From positions 186,001-250,000 of the forward strand of contig CAVVPG010000002.1 in the NCBI GenBank assembly GCA_963750075.1: a DNA stretch of 64,000 nt, given 5' to 3'. Source of the stretch: Bog-473 sp963750075. Its GTDB lineage: Bacteria; Actinomycetota; Acidimicrobiia; Acidimicrobiales; RAAP-2. This document shows, piece after piece, positions 26,345 to 34,844 of the stretch (position 1 is its first letter; each line of letters starts with the position of its first letter). The notes beneath the pieces were generated by a model that saw only the letters and a program-made list of their open reading frames with translations, made no database searches and had not been told where the DNA came from. The position numbers were made by a program, and so were the translations under genes.

Positions 26345-27328
26345 ATGCCGATCCTCGACGCCCGACACGACCTCGCCCATCCCGTCGAAGGCGACAGCGC
26401 CTGGAGCGAGTCGTACTACTTCAACGCCTACGACCCGGAAACGGATTCCGGCCTCTTCTCCCGCATCGGCATCCGGCCCAACGAGGGCACGATGGACGTC
26501 GGGCTGTCCCTGTGGCTGCCCGGCGGCGAGCTGGGCGAGTACCGCTCGCTCAAGGAGCAGCGCGAGATGGTGGACACCGTGCTCGAGGTGGGGGCGGTCA
26601 GATTCGAGATGCTCGAGGCCCTGCAGTCGTGGCGCCTCACCGCGGACGGCGAGGTACAGGCGCGCGCCTGCGTGCGGGGCGAGACCGCGACGCATCCGGT
26701 GGCGGTGGCGCTCGACGTGCGCTTCGACGCTCTGACGCCGGCCATCGGCACGGACGGGCAGCCCCGCGGCGGCCCGCGCTCGGCCGAGGCGGCGGCCGCG
26801 GCGGGCACGGTCGGCAAGGGGCATCTGGAGCAGGCCGGGCGCTGGTCCGGCGCCCTCACGGTCGACTGCGTCCGCCATGAGTGGCGCGAGGCGCGGGGCA
26901 ACCGCGACCGCTCCTGGGGACCGCGCCGCTGGGGTGGCCCGAAGATGTGGCGCTGGTTCTCCATCAACTTCGGCGACGACCTGCACTTCGGGGGCATCCG
27001 GCTCGGCACCGACGCCGGTGACCTCCACCGGGGGTGGGTGTGGGACGCCGGCCGGGCCGCGTCGGTCGCGCAATGGCGTGTGCGGACCGAGCTGGCCGAC
27101 GACGCGGTGACCCACCGCGTCGTGCATCTCGAGGTCCTCGACAAGGAGGGCCGGGCCTACCCGCTGCGAGGTGACGTGCTGCGGGTGGCCGACATCGGGC
27201 GCGCCGGGGGCACCATGGTCAACGAGGGGCTGGCGCGCTGGAGCTACGAGGATCGCACGGGCTACGGCATCTGCGAGTACCTCCACCAGCTCGACGACGC
27301 CGGGAGGCCCGTCGTCGCCGTCACCTAG
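26345..27328 (+). CDS. unknown protein, possibly DUF7064/DUF7065 (lipocalin-like CrtC/AttH type)
   Basis: A 327-residue cytoplasmic protein rich in beta-strand and Trp. It contains DPETDSGLFSRIGIRPNEG near residues 31-49, a mid-chain RDRSWGPRRWGG motif near 189-200, and GDVLRVADIG late. The layout resembles the two-barrel AttH/CrtC hydratase-like proteins that sit next to aminoglycoside-phosphotransferase genes in actinobacteria. I believe it belongs to the DUF7064/7065 group, but I am not certain. It is coupled tightly to the SDR before and the phosphotransferase after, so it likely handles the same lipid or terpenoid-like substrate. Confidence 0.6.
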   Translation: MPILDARHDLAHPVEGDSAWSESYYFNAYDPETDSGLFSRIGIRPNEGTMDVGLSLWLPGGELGEYRSLKEQREMVDTVLEVGAVRFEMLEALQSWRLTADGEVQARACVRGETATHPVAVALDVRFDALTPAIGTDGQPRGGPRSAEAAAAAGTVGKGHLEQAGRWSGALTVDCVRHEWREARGNRDRSWGPRRWGGPKMWRWFSINFGDDLHFGGIRLGTDAGDLHRGWVWDAGRAASVAQWRVRTELADDAVTHRVVHLEVLDKEGRAYPLRGDVLRVADIGRAGGTMVNEGLARWSYEDRTGYGICEYLHQLDDAGRPVVAVT

Positions 27329-27331
27329 GAC

Positions 27332-28687
27332 ATGGCACGGTTGAGTGGCGATCAGCTGGCGGTGGCGCTCGGCGCGCACCTCGGCGGCACCGTCCGGGAC
27401 CTGCGCCGGCTTTCCGGCGGCGCCTCCCGGTTGACGAGCGCGTTCGAGCTCGACGCGCCCGGCGCGGCCCCGCTCCCGCTGATTCTGCAGATGGACCGGG
27501 GGGACGGCACCACCCAGGGTGGCAAGGTGCAGATGGAACGCGCGCTGTTGGAGGCGGCTCGTGCCGCGGGCGTCCCGGTGCCGGCGGTCGTCGCCACGGG
27601 CGCGCATGACGACGTGGGTGCCGACTGGATGGTCGTCGAACGCTTGGAGGGAGAGTCGATCCCGCGCAAGATCCTGCGCGACGCCGAATGGGCGGGGGCC
27701 CGCAGGGTCCTCACCGCGCAGTGCGGCACCGCGCTGGCCGCCGTCCACCGCATCGACCCCGATGCGATCGATCAATTGCCGCCTTTCGACCCCCTGGGTG
27801 ACCCGTTGCCGATCCTCGACGCGCTCGGCGAGGCGCGCCCCGCGCTCGAGATCGGCGTGCGCTGGCTGGAGCGGCACCGTCCCGTGGCGGGGCCCCGGGT
27901 GACGGTGCACGGTGACTTCCGCATGGGCAATTTCCTCGTCGGTGCCGACGGCCTGCGAGGCGTGCTCGACTGGGAGCTGGCCCATGCAGGCGACCCGGCC
28001 GAGGACATCGGGTGGCTGTGCGCGCCGGCCTGGCGCTTCGGTGGGATCCATGAGGTGGGCGGGTTCGGCTCCGTCGAGGAATTGCTGGGGTCGTACGCGG
28101 CGGCCGGCGGCGGCTCGGTCGAGCGCGACCGGGTGCACTGGTGGCAGGTGCACGCCACAGTGAAGTGGGCGGTCATCTGCTCGCTGCAGGCATCGGCGCA
28201 CCTGAGCGGGTCGACCCGCTCGGTCGAGCTGGCCGCCATCGGGCGCCGGGTCTGCGAAAGCGAGTGGGACCTCTTCACGCTGCTGGGCGTGGCGCCGCGT
28301 GATCCCGCCCCCGAGGCCGTGGCCAAGGGCAACCCGGTGGCCCCCTTCGGGCGGCCGACGGCGGCGGAGCTGGTGGAGGCCGTGCGCGAGTACCTCGAGA
28401 CGGGCGTGATGGGCCGCAGCGAGGGCGGGGTGCGCTTCGAGGCGCGGGTGGCACGCAACGCACTGGCCATTGTCGAGCGTGAGCTGCTCCTGGGCCGGGA
28501 CATCGTCGCCGCCCACGCGTATCGGTTGCGCGACCTGGGGATCGTCGACGACGCCGCGCTGGCCGTGGCCATCCGGGCCGGGGACTTCGACGACGGATGG
28601 GAGCCGGTGGCCGCCGCGCTGGCTGCGTCGGCGCGTGACCAGTTGCTGGTGGCGAATCCCTCCTACTTGCCGCCCGCCGGCGCGTAG
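27332..28687 (+). CDS. phosphotransferase (APH/ACAD10-like) with C-terminal DUF6285-like domain
   Basis: A 451-residue kinase-like protein. The Brenner motif VHGDFRMGNFLV near residues 190-201 and the metal-binding GVLDWELAHAGDPAEDIGW near 208-226 define an active aminoglycoside-phosphotransferase fold of the acyl-CoA-dehydrogenase-associated group, which phosphorylates hydroxyl groups. Residues 345-445 form a separate helical domain with RPTAAELVEAVREYLE and FEARVARNALAIVEREL, matching my memory of DUF6285, often fused here. The end overlaps the convergent MFS gene by 25 nt. Phosphorylation of a hydroxyacyl intermediate is the likely job; the substrate is unknown. Confidence 0.8.
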   Translation: MARLSGDQLAVALGAHLGGTVRDLRRLSGGASRLTSAFELDAPGAAPLPLILQMDRGDGTTQGGKVQMERALLEAARAAGVPVPAVVATGAHDDVGADWMVVERLEGESIPRKILRDAEWAGARRVLTAQCGTALAAVHRIDPDAIDQLPPFDPLGDPLPILDALGEARPALEIGVRWLERHRPVAGPRVTVHGDFRMGNFLVGADGLRGVLDWELAHAGDPAEDIGWLCAPAWRFGGIHEVGGFGSVEELLGSYAAAGGGSVERDRVHWWQVHATVKWAVICSLQASAHLSGSTRSVELAAIGRRVCESEWDLFTLLGVAPRDPAPEAVAKGNPVAPFGRPTAAELVEAVREYLETGVMGRSEGGVRFEARVARNALAIVERELLLGRDIVAAHAYRLRDLGIVDDAALAVAIRAGDFDDGWEPVAAALAASARDQLLVANPSYLPPAGA

Positions 28688-30093
28688 AGGGGCACCGCGC
28701 CGGCATCGGAGGTCTCGGCGGAACGGGCGCCGATGCCCTGCAGCACCGCGCCCGAGACGAGGCTGCAGCCCATCATGAAGATCCAGGCGTGGTGGAAGGC
28801 AGGGACGGCCGACGGGCCGGTGGCGGCGCCGAGGATGGCGACGAGGCAGGCCACGCCGAGGGCGACGCCGATCTGGCGCGTCATGGCGTAGAGGGCGGAG
28901 CCCGTGGCGAAGCGCTGCGGGGGGAGCGGGGCGGTGGCCGCGCCGCCGAGCGACGGGAGCATGAGGCCGACGCCGGCGCCCCCGAGCAGACTGCCGGGGA
29001 GGTAGTCGCCGGCCCAATCGGGCGTGGCGCCGACGTGGGTGACCCAGTACAGCCCCCCAGCCGCGAAGAGCAGCGAGCCGACCGTGCCGACGGCACGGTG
29101 CCCGAAGCGGGCGCCGAGCAGCCCGCCGGGGAAGGCGGTGAGGCCCGCGAGAAGGGGCCCGGGGGCGATCATGAAGCCCGCTCGGAGGATCGGCTCGTGC
29201 CACACCCCGGTGAGGAACAGCACGCCGCCGAGCACCAGTGCCCCGAATCCTCCGAAGAAGACGAGCGAGCTCACATCGGCCAGGGCGACGGCACGATGCC
29301 GGATCACCGCCGGCTCGAGGATCGGATTCGGGTGGCGGAACGAGCGCACTGCCAGCCAGGAGCCCGACACGACCGCGAGCGCGAACGCGCCGACGATGCG
29401 CGCGCTGAGCCAGCCCCAGTCGGATCCCTCGACGATGGCGGCCACCAGGCTCGCCACTGACACCGAGAGCAGCGCGGCCCCCAGGAGGTCGGCCTTGTGC
29501 GCCGCCGGGTCGCGCACCTCGCGGAGCAGGCGGACGCCGAACACGAGCGCGAGCACGCTCAGCGGGAGGTTCACCAGGAACACCCAGCGCCAGCTGGCCT
29601 GCACCAGAAGCCCGCCGATCGGGGGCCCGAAGGCGGCGGCGGCACCGCCGACGGCGGACCACAGCCCGATGGCCGCGCCCTTGCGCTCGGGGCCGAAGGC
29701 CGGGAGCAGCAGCCCGAGGGAGGTCGGGAGCATGAGGGCGCCCCCGGTGGCCTGGAGGATGCGGGCCCCGACGAGGAAGCCGAGCGAGGGTGCGAGCGCG
29801 CAGAGGGCGGAGGAGGCGGTGAAGACCGACAGCCCGATGAGGAATGCCTTCTTGCGCCCGGCCCGGTCGGCCCAGCGGCCGGCGGGGACCAGCGCGGCGG
29901 CGAACACGATCGTGTACGCGCTCAGGACCCACGACAGCGAGCTGAGGCTCTCGCCGTGGAAGCTCGCCGAGATGCTGGGAAACGCGATGTTGACGATGAA
30001 CAGGTCCAGGGAGGACAGGAACACCCCCGTCAGGACGATCAGGGCGGTGAGCACCGGGCGGATGGTGGGGGTCCGGTCAGTTAGTTCTGTCAT
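28663..30093 (-). CDS. MFS drug exporter, DHA2 (14-TM) family
   Basis: A 476-residue drug:proton antiporter of the EmrB/QacA type with about 14 membrane helices. Motif C-type and signature segments are LDLFIVNIAFPSI in TM1, GRWADRAGRKKAFLIGL (motif A) between TM2 and TM3, and ARILQATGGALMLPTSL in TM4. The ATG at 30093 follows TACAGT by 7 nt on the minus strand, so the twelve upstream codons that read through the promoter are rejected. It is divergent from an HxlR regulator with shared repeated operators, so drug-induced derepression is expected. Confidence 0.87.
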   Translation of the reverse strand: MTELTDRTPTIRPVLTALIVLTGVFLSSLDLFIVNIAFPSISASFHGESLSSLSWVLSAYTIVFAAALVPAGRWADRAGRKKAFLIGLSVFTASSALCALAPSLGFLVGARILQATGGALMLPTSLGLLLPAFGPERKGAAIGLWSAVGGAAAAFGPPIGGLLVQASWRWVFLVNLPLSVLALVFGVRLLREVRDPAAHKADLLGAALLSVSVASLVAAIVEGSDWGWLSARIVGAFALAVVSGSWLAVRSFRHPNPILEPAVIRHRAVALADVSSLVFFGGFGALVLGGVLFLTGVWHEPILRAGFMIAPGPLLAGLTAFPGGLLGARFGHRAVGTVGSLLFAAGGLYWVTHVGATPDWAGDYLPGSLLGGAGVGLMLPSLGGAATAPLPPQRFATGSALYAMTRQIGVALGVACLVAILGAATGPSAVPAFHHAWIFMMGCSLVSGAVLQGIGARSAETSDAGAVPLYAPAGGK

Positions 30094-30151
30094 AAAACGT
30101 ACTGTAATAAAGAAAGTTTCATAAAACAACGTACTGAGCCGAAATGTACGC
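30091..30151. promoter_or_regulatory. divergent promoter with repeated CGTAC operators (MFS/HxlR)
   Basis: The repeats CATAAAACGTACTG (30091-30104) and CATAAAACAACGTACTG (30120-30136), plus a third GTAC (30146-30149), lie in an AT-rich 70-nt gap. The first covers the minus-strand -10 (TACAGT, 30106-30101) and start of the exporter; the second covers the -35 region of both genes. This fits dimer-binding sites of the adjacent HxlR protein. Confidence 0.6.
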
Positions 30152-30157
30152 TATGCT
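30152..30157 (+). promoter_or_regulatory. -10 box TATGCT of the HxlR gene, leaderless
   Basis: TATGCT ends 6 nt before the ATG at 30164, and the spacer GGGCGG is not placed as a ribosome site. Confidence 0.5.
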
Positions 30158-30163
30158 GGGCGG

Positions 30164-30631
30164 ATGCTGAAACGCGACTACCCCAGCCAGTACTGCCCGG
30201 TCGCGTCGACCCTCGAGGTCGTCGGTGAGCGGTGGACCCTGCTGATCATCCGCGACGTCTTCCTGGGCATCCGGCGCTTCGACGACATCCAGCGTGACCT
30301 GGGTGTGGCGCGCAACATCCTTCAGTCCCGCCTGGAGCGCCTGGTCGAGGAGGGGATCCTCGTGAAGCGGGCCTATCAGGAGCGCCCGCTGCGCTCCGAG
30401 TACCGCCTGACCGAGAAGGGCGCCGACCTGTGGCCGGTGCTGGTCGCGCTCCTCAACTGGGGTGACCGCTACGCGCTCGAAGGCGAGCCGCCCATGGTCC
30501 TCCAGCACCGCGGGTGCGGGGGCGGGCTCGACGACCGGCGCCGCTGCCTGGCCTGCGGGGCGGACGTGTCGGTGACCGAAGCCGTCGCCATCAGGACGGG
30601 CGCGCCGCGACCGGTACCGGTCGGGGCCTGA
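30164..30631 (+). CDS. HxlR-family winged-helix regulator
   Basis: A 155-residue HxlR/MarR-like transcription factor. The typical N-terminal YCPVASTLEVVGERWTLLIIRD is followed by the recognition helix region VARNILQSRLERLVEEGIL and the wing with EYRLTEKGADLWPVL. The N-terminal Cys11 is in the place of the redox or electrophile sensor of many HxlR proteins. A C-terminal Cys-rich tail (HRGCGGGLDDRRRCLACGA) could bind zinc. It almost certainly controls the divergent exporter through the repeats between them, and itself. Confidence 0.88.
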   Translation: MLKRDYPSQYCPVASTLEVVGERWTLLIIRDVFLGIRRFDDIQRDLGVARNILQSRLERLVEEGILVKRAYQERPLRSEYRLTEKGADLWPVLVALLNWGDRYALEGEPPMVLQHRGCGGGLDDRRRCLACGADVSVTEAVAIRTGAPRPVPVGA

Positions 30632-30663
30632 AGCGCCCCGGAGCGCGCCGCGGCGCGTCTCGC

Positions 30664-30669
30664 TACCGT
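30664..30669 (+). promoter_or_regulatory. -10 box TACCGT of the amidase gene, leaderless
   Basis: TACCGT ends 7 nt before the ATG at 30677; there is no Shine-Dalgarno in the 45-nt gap after the HxlR gene. Confidence 0.45.
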
Positions 30670-30676
30670 TGGCCGC

Positions 30677-32107
30677 ATGGACGAGGACACGGCTTGGTTG
30701 GATGCGACGGCACAGGCGGATCTGGTTCGCTCCAAGGAGGTGTCGCCCGCCGAGCTCGTCGGCGAGGCGATCGGGCGGATCGAGAAACTCAACCCGCAGC
30801 TCAACGCCGTCATCCACGAGCTGTTCGACCGCGCCGCTTCCGAGGCGGCGGGCGAGCTGCCCGACGGGCCGTTCTTGGGCGTGCCGTTCCTGTTGAAGGA
30901 TCTCGGCGCGGAGCTGGCGGGCACGCCGTTCAACGAGGGCACCGACTTCTCCGGCGGTTACGTCTCGACGGTGACCCAGGAGCTGACGCAGCGCTACCTC
31001 GACGCCGGCTTCGTCGTCTGCGGCAAGACGAACACGCCCGAGCTCGGGATCCTGCCGACGGCCGAGCCGCGCCGCTTCGGCGCGTCGTGCAATCCCTGGA
31101 ACACCGACCACTCGACCGGTGGGTCCTCCGGCGGGTCGGCGGCCGCGGTGGCGTCGGGCATGGTGCCCGCCGCCCACGCCAACGACGGCGGCGGGTCGAT
31201 CCGGATCCCGGCCTCGTGCTGCGGCCTGGTGGGGCTCAAACCCACGCGGGGGCGGAACTCGTTGGCCCCCCAGTACGGCGACATGATGGGCGGGCTGGTG
31301 GCCGAGCACGTGGTGACGCGCTCGGTGCGCGATTCGGCCGCCATCCTCGACGCCACCGCCGGGCCGGTACCCGGCGACCCCTACTGGGCCCCGCCGCTGG
31401 GCGGGCCGTCCTTCGCGGCCGCGGCCGCGGCCGCGCCGGCCCCCCTGCGCATCGCCGTCCTGACGGCGTCGCCCACGGGCAGCGAGGTGCACGTGGACTG
31501 CGTCACGGCTGTCGAGGCGACGGCGAAGTTGTGCGAGTCGCTCGGACACCGGGTGGAGCAGGCGACGCTGTCCGTCGACGGCGACGCCTTCGTCGCGCAC
31601 TTCATCAACCAATGGGCCTGCTCCAACGCGTGGGCCATCGGCGACTGGGAGTCCCGGGTGGGCCGGCCGGTGGCGGAGGCGGACGTGGAGCCGCTGAGCT
31701 GGGCCCTGATTGAGCTCGGCCGCTCCCTCAACGGCGGCCAGTACCTCGCGTCGGTCCAGGAGCTGCAGAAGATCACCCGGCAGATCGCCCGGTACTTCGA
31801 GGGGATCGACGTGCTGCTCACCCCGACCCTCGGGGAGCCACCGGCGCCGCTGGGCACCTTCGACTCGCCGCCCGGTGAGCCCTTGACCGGGCTCTTCCGC
31901 GCCGCGGCCTACGTGCCGTTCACGCCGCCCTTCAACGTGACGGGTCAGCCCGCGATCTCGCTCCCGCTGCACTGGAACGGCGCCGGGCTGCCGATCGGCG
32001 TGCAGTTCGTCGGCCGTTTCGGAGCGGAGGAGACGCTGCTCTCGCTCGCCGGCCAGCTCGAGCAGGCGGCGCCGTGGGCGCAGCGCCGGCCGCCGGTCTC
32101 GGCCTAG
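30677..32107 (+). CDS. amidase-signature hydrolase
   Basis: A 476-residue amidase of the Ser-cisSer-Lys class. Lys74 is in FLLKDLG, the glycine/serine loop GGSSGGSAAA is at 148-157, and nucleophile Ser174 lies in GGGSIRIPAS. All three catalytic residues are present. The overall look is closer to 6-aminohexanoate-cyclic-dimer hydrolase and general amide hydrolases than to GatA. No gatB or gatC is nearby, which also argues against tRNA amidation. The stop overlaps the end of the convergent flavin oxidoreductase by 4 nt. Confidence 0.85.
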   Translation: MDEDTAWLDATAQADLVRSKEVSPAELVGEAIGRIEKLNPQLNAVIHELFDRAASEAAGELPDGPFLGVPFLLKDLGAELAGTPFNEGTDFSGGYVSTVTQELTQRYLDAGFVVCGKTNTPELGILPTAEPRRFGASCNPWNTDHSTGGSSGGSAAAVASGMVPAAHANDGGGSIRIPASCCGLVGLKPTRGRNSLAPQYGDMMGGLVAEHVVTRSVRDSAAILDATAGPVPGDPYWAPPLGGPSFAAAAAAAPAPLRIAVLTASPTGSEVHVDCVTAVEATAKLCESLGHRVEQATLSVDGDAFVAHFINQWACSNAWAIGDWESRVGRPVAEADVEPLSWALIELGRSLNGGQYLASVQELQKITRQIARYFEGIDVLLTPTLGEPPAPLGTFDSPPGEPLTGLFRAAAYVPFTPPFNVTGQPAISLPLHWNGAGLPIGVQFVGRFGAEETLLSLAGQLEQAAPWAQRRPPVSA

Positions 32108-33291
32108 GCGGAACCGGGGCGGCCGCTAACCAGGACGCAGCGCGTGCCCGAATAGATGGTGGGCATGCACTTGTTGCAGTGGATGCACAACGAGGTCGAG
32201 GACGTGCCCGCCTGCATGCGGTTCGGGAGATCGGGCTCGCGCAGCAGCGCGCGGGCCATGGCGACGAACGCGAAGCCCTCGGAGAGTGCCGCGTCGATCG
32301 TCGCCCGCTCGGTGATGCCGCCGAGAAGGATGAGCGGGGTCGAGAGCGCGCGCAGGAACTGGCGGGCGAAGGGGAGGAAGAAGGCCTCCTCGTAGGGGTA
32401 GGTCTTCAAGAACCGGTGTCCGACGACGCGGAAGCCGAGGCGGACGGCCGGCGGCAGCGTGGCGCCGAACTCGGACAGGGGCGCGTCGCCCCGGAAGAGG
32501 TACATCGGGTTGGCGAGCGAGCTGCCGCCGGTGAGCTCGAGCGCATCGAGCGCGCCGTCGGCCTCGAAGAGCGAGGCGATCTCGACGCTCTCGTCGAGCC
32601 ACAGGCCGCCGTCCACGCCGTCGGCCATGTTGAGCTTGGCCGTCACCGCGGTGTCCGGGCCGACGGCGTCGCGCACGGTGCGCAGGACGGTGCGAGCGAA
32701 GCGGGCGCGGTTCTCCACCGAGCCGCCGAACTGGTCGTCGCGGCGATTGAGCTTGGGGCTCAGGAACGCGCTGAGGAGGTAGTTGTGCCCGACGTGCACC
32801 TCGATGGAGTCGAAGCCCGCCTCGACGGCGAGGGTGGCGGCGCGCCGGTAGTCCTCGGTGATGCGCTCGATGCCGGCGAGGTCGACCGCATGGAGGCGCG
32901 AGCCCATCGGCGTGAACCCGCCCGAGGGCGAGAGCGCCCGGGCGCGGTTGGAGCGGGCGTTGGCGACGGGGCCGGCATGGCCGATCTGGGCGGCGGCCGT
33001 GGCGCCCTCGGCGTGCACCGCGTCGGTGAGGCGCCGCAGGCCCGGCACCGCGTCCCCGTCGAGCAGGAGGCAGTGGCGGTCGGTGCGCCCCTCGGGCGAG
33101 ACCGCGAGGTAGGCGACCGTGGACATGGCCGCGCCGCCGGCGGCCACGGCTCGGTGGAACTCGACCAGCTCGTCGCTCACCGTGCCGCCGGGCATCACGC
33201 CCTCGAACGTGGCGGCCTTGATGATGCGGTTGCGCAGCGTGAGGGGGCCGAGGGCGGCCGGCGCGAAGGCCTGGGGCGCGGCACGTGGCAT
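32104..33291 (-). CDS. NADH:flavin oxidoreductase of the Old Yellow Enzyme family
   Basis: A 395-residue FMN TIM barrel. Recognisable are GPLTLRNRIIKAATFEG at the start, AAQIGHAG near 98-105, the substrate pair HVGHNYLLSAFLSPKLNRRDD near 165-186 and FGGSVENRARF. The C-terminus has a CIHCNKC...C cluster like the iron-sulfur site of 2,4-dienoyl-CoA reductase, but the FAD/NAD(P) domain that normally follows is missing; the chain ends about 18 residues later. It probably reduces activated double bonds with electrons from a separate partner. Confidence 0.85.
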   Translation of the reverse strand: MPRAAPQAFAPAALGPLTLRNRIIKAATFEGVMPGGTVSDELVEFHRAVAAGGAAMSTVAYLAVSPEGRTDRHCLLLDGDAVPGLRRLTDAVHAEGATAAAQIGHAGPVANARSNRARALSPSGGFTPMGSRLHAVDLAGIERITEDYRRAATLAVEAGFDSIEVHVGHNYLLSAFLSPKLNRRDDQFGGSVENRARFARTVLRTVRDAVGPDTAVTAKLNMADGVDGGLWLDESVEIASLFEADGALDALELTGGSSLANPMYLFRGDAPLSEFGATLPPAVRLGFRVVGHRFLKTYPYEEAFFLPFARQFLRALSTPLILLGGITERATIDAALSEGFAFVAMARALLREPDLPNRMQAGTSSTSLCIHCNKCMPTIYSGTRCVLVSGRPGSA

Positions 33292-33332
33292 GGGCCTACC
33301 TTTGCCGACGCCGGTGCGGGGCGCACGTCCGC

Positions 33333-34844
33333 TCAGGCGCCGCCGGCTCCCGCTGCGGCCAGCGACGGTTGGGTGGGTGGCCCGCTGACACCGCAGGACC
33401 AGCAGGGCTCACGTTCGGTGGGCGGGACCCGGGCGGGGTTGCGGATGGTCAGCGCGGCGATGGCGCCGCCGGCGGCACAGACGGCACCCGAGATGAGCAT
33501 GGCGGTGCGGAAGCCGGCGGCGAGCTCCGGCGCGCCGAGGGCGGCGGCGCCGGTGAGCCCCGCGAGCAGCGGGAGGACGGCCACGGCCAGCAGTCCCGCG
33601 GCGCGGGCGACGACGTTGTTGACCGCCGACGCGATGCCGGAGTGTTCGGGCGGCGCCGCTCCCATCGCGGTGGACGTGAGCGGCGCGACGGTGACGGCCA
33701 GGCCGAAGGCGAAGATCAGCACGGCGGGGAAGACCTGGGTCCAGTAGCTGCCGGGTCCGGTGGCACGCGCGAGCAGCGCGAGTCCGGCGCCGACGACCAC
33801 CGGGCCGACCGTCATCTGCAGGCGCGGGCCGATGCGCGCCGAGAGCGCGCCCGAACGGGCGGAGAGCGCCAGCATGACCAGCGTGAGCGGCATCAAGGCC
33901 AGACCGGATTCGAGCGGGCTGTAGCCCTTGACGATCTGCAGCTCGACGGGGAGGAGGAACAGCGCGCCGCCCAGGGCCCCGTAGACGGCGAAGGTCACGG
34001 CGTTGGCGCCACTGAACTGGCGTGAGCGGAACAGCTCGAGGGGCAGCATGGGATGGGCGCGGCGGTGCTCGACGACGAGGAAGGCGGGAGCGGCCACCGC
34101 GGCGACGGCGAGGCTGGCCACGACGGCCGGGCTGGACCAGCCGCGGGCGGGGGCCTCGATGAGCCCGTAGGTGAGGCCGGCGAGGAAGACGACGGCCAGG
34201 CCGGCGCCGACGGCGTCGATCCGGCCCGTGCTCGACGGGTCGCGCGTCTCGGGGACGTGGCGGGCGGTCACGACGAGCAGCGCGGCGGCCAACGGGAGGT
34301 TGATGAAGAAGACCCAGCGCCAGGAGCCGGCGGCGAGGAGATAGCCGCCGACGAGCGGTCCGGCGGCCGACGCCACGCCACCCAACCCGGACCAGGCGCC
34401 GATGGCGCGGGCGCGGTCCTCGGGGCGGAAGGAGGCCTGCAGGATGGCCAGGCTGGCCGGGGTGAGCAGGGCCCCCCCGATGCCCTGGACGACGCGGGCA
34501 CCGATGAGGAGGCCGGCGTTCGGCGCCAGGCCGCAGAGGGCGGACGCGGCGGCGAACCAGATCACCCCGACCGAGAAGATCTTCTTGCGGCCGTAGCGGT
34601 CCCCGAGCGACCCGCCGAGGAGGAGGAAGGCGGCCAGCGTCAGGGCGTAGCCGGTGACGACCCACTGCAGCGTGCCGACGCCGCCGTGGAACTCGCGGCC
34701 GATGGAGGGGAGCGCGATGCCGACGACGGTCGCATCGAGGAAGGTGATCCCCGAGCCGAGGACGGTGGCCAGGACCACCCAGCGTCCCCGGCCGCTCGAG
34801 AAGGCGAGCAGGTCGCCCGCCGTGCTCGACGGCGTACCGGTCAC
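33333..34844 (-). CDS. MFS exporter, DHA2 (14-TM) family
   Basis: A 503-residue multidrug exporter of the EmrB/QacA type. TM1 carries LDATVVGIALPSIGREF, motif A is GDRYGRKKIFSVGV, and ARVVQGIGGALLTPASL marks TM4. The hydrophilic tail ends with a Cys pair (PCWSCG) and an Ala-rich stretch. The GTG at 34844 overlaps the stop of the upstream membrane protein gene (GTGA) and precedes the first membrane helix by about 20 residues; the longer open frame upstream is rejected. It is a second exporter of the same class within 5 kb of the first. Confidence 0.85.
   Translation of the reverse strand: MTGTPSSTAGDLLAFSSGRGRWVVLATVLGSGITFLDATVVGIALPSIGREFHGGVGTLQWVVTGYALTLAAFLLLGGSLGDRYGRKKIFSVGVIWFAAASALCGLAPNAGLLIGARVVQGIGGALLTPASLAILQASFRPEDRARAIGAWSGLGGVASAAGPLVGGYLLAAGSWRWVFFINLPLAAALLVVTARHVPETRDPSSTGRIDAVGAGLAVVFLAGLTYGLIEAPARGWSSPAVVASLAVAAVAAPAFLVVEHRRAHPMLPLELFRSRQFSGANAVTFAVYGALGGALFLLPVELQIVKGYSPLESGLALMPLTLVMLALSARSGALSARIGPRLQMTVGPVVVGAGLALLARATGPGSYWTQVFPAVLIFAFGLAVTVAPLTSTAMGAAPPEHSGIASAVNNVVARAAGLLAVAVLPLLAGLTGAAALGAPELAAGFRTAMLISGAVCAAGGAIAALTIRNPARVPPTEREPCWSCGVSGPPTQPSLAAAGAGGA

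Noticed and set aside
26030..29932. Very long minus-strand open frame (about 1300 codons) across SDR, unknown, kinase and exporter genes
   Set aside because: It is antisense to well-supported genes, rich in Arg/Pro/Ala/Gly, and without any domain; a shadow of high-GC codon bias.
30677..32107. GatA of the tRNA amidotransferase
   Set aside because: No gatB/gatC neighbours, and overall sequence is closer to general amidases.
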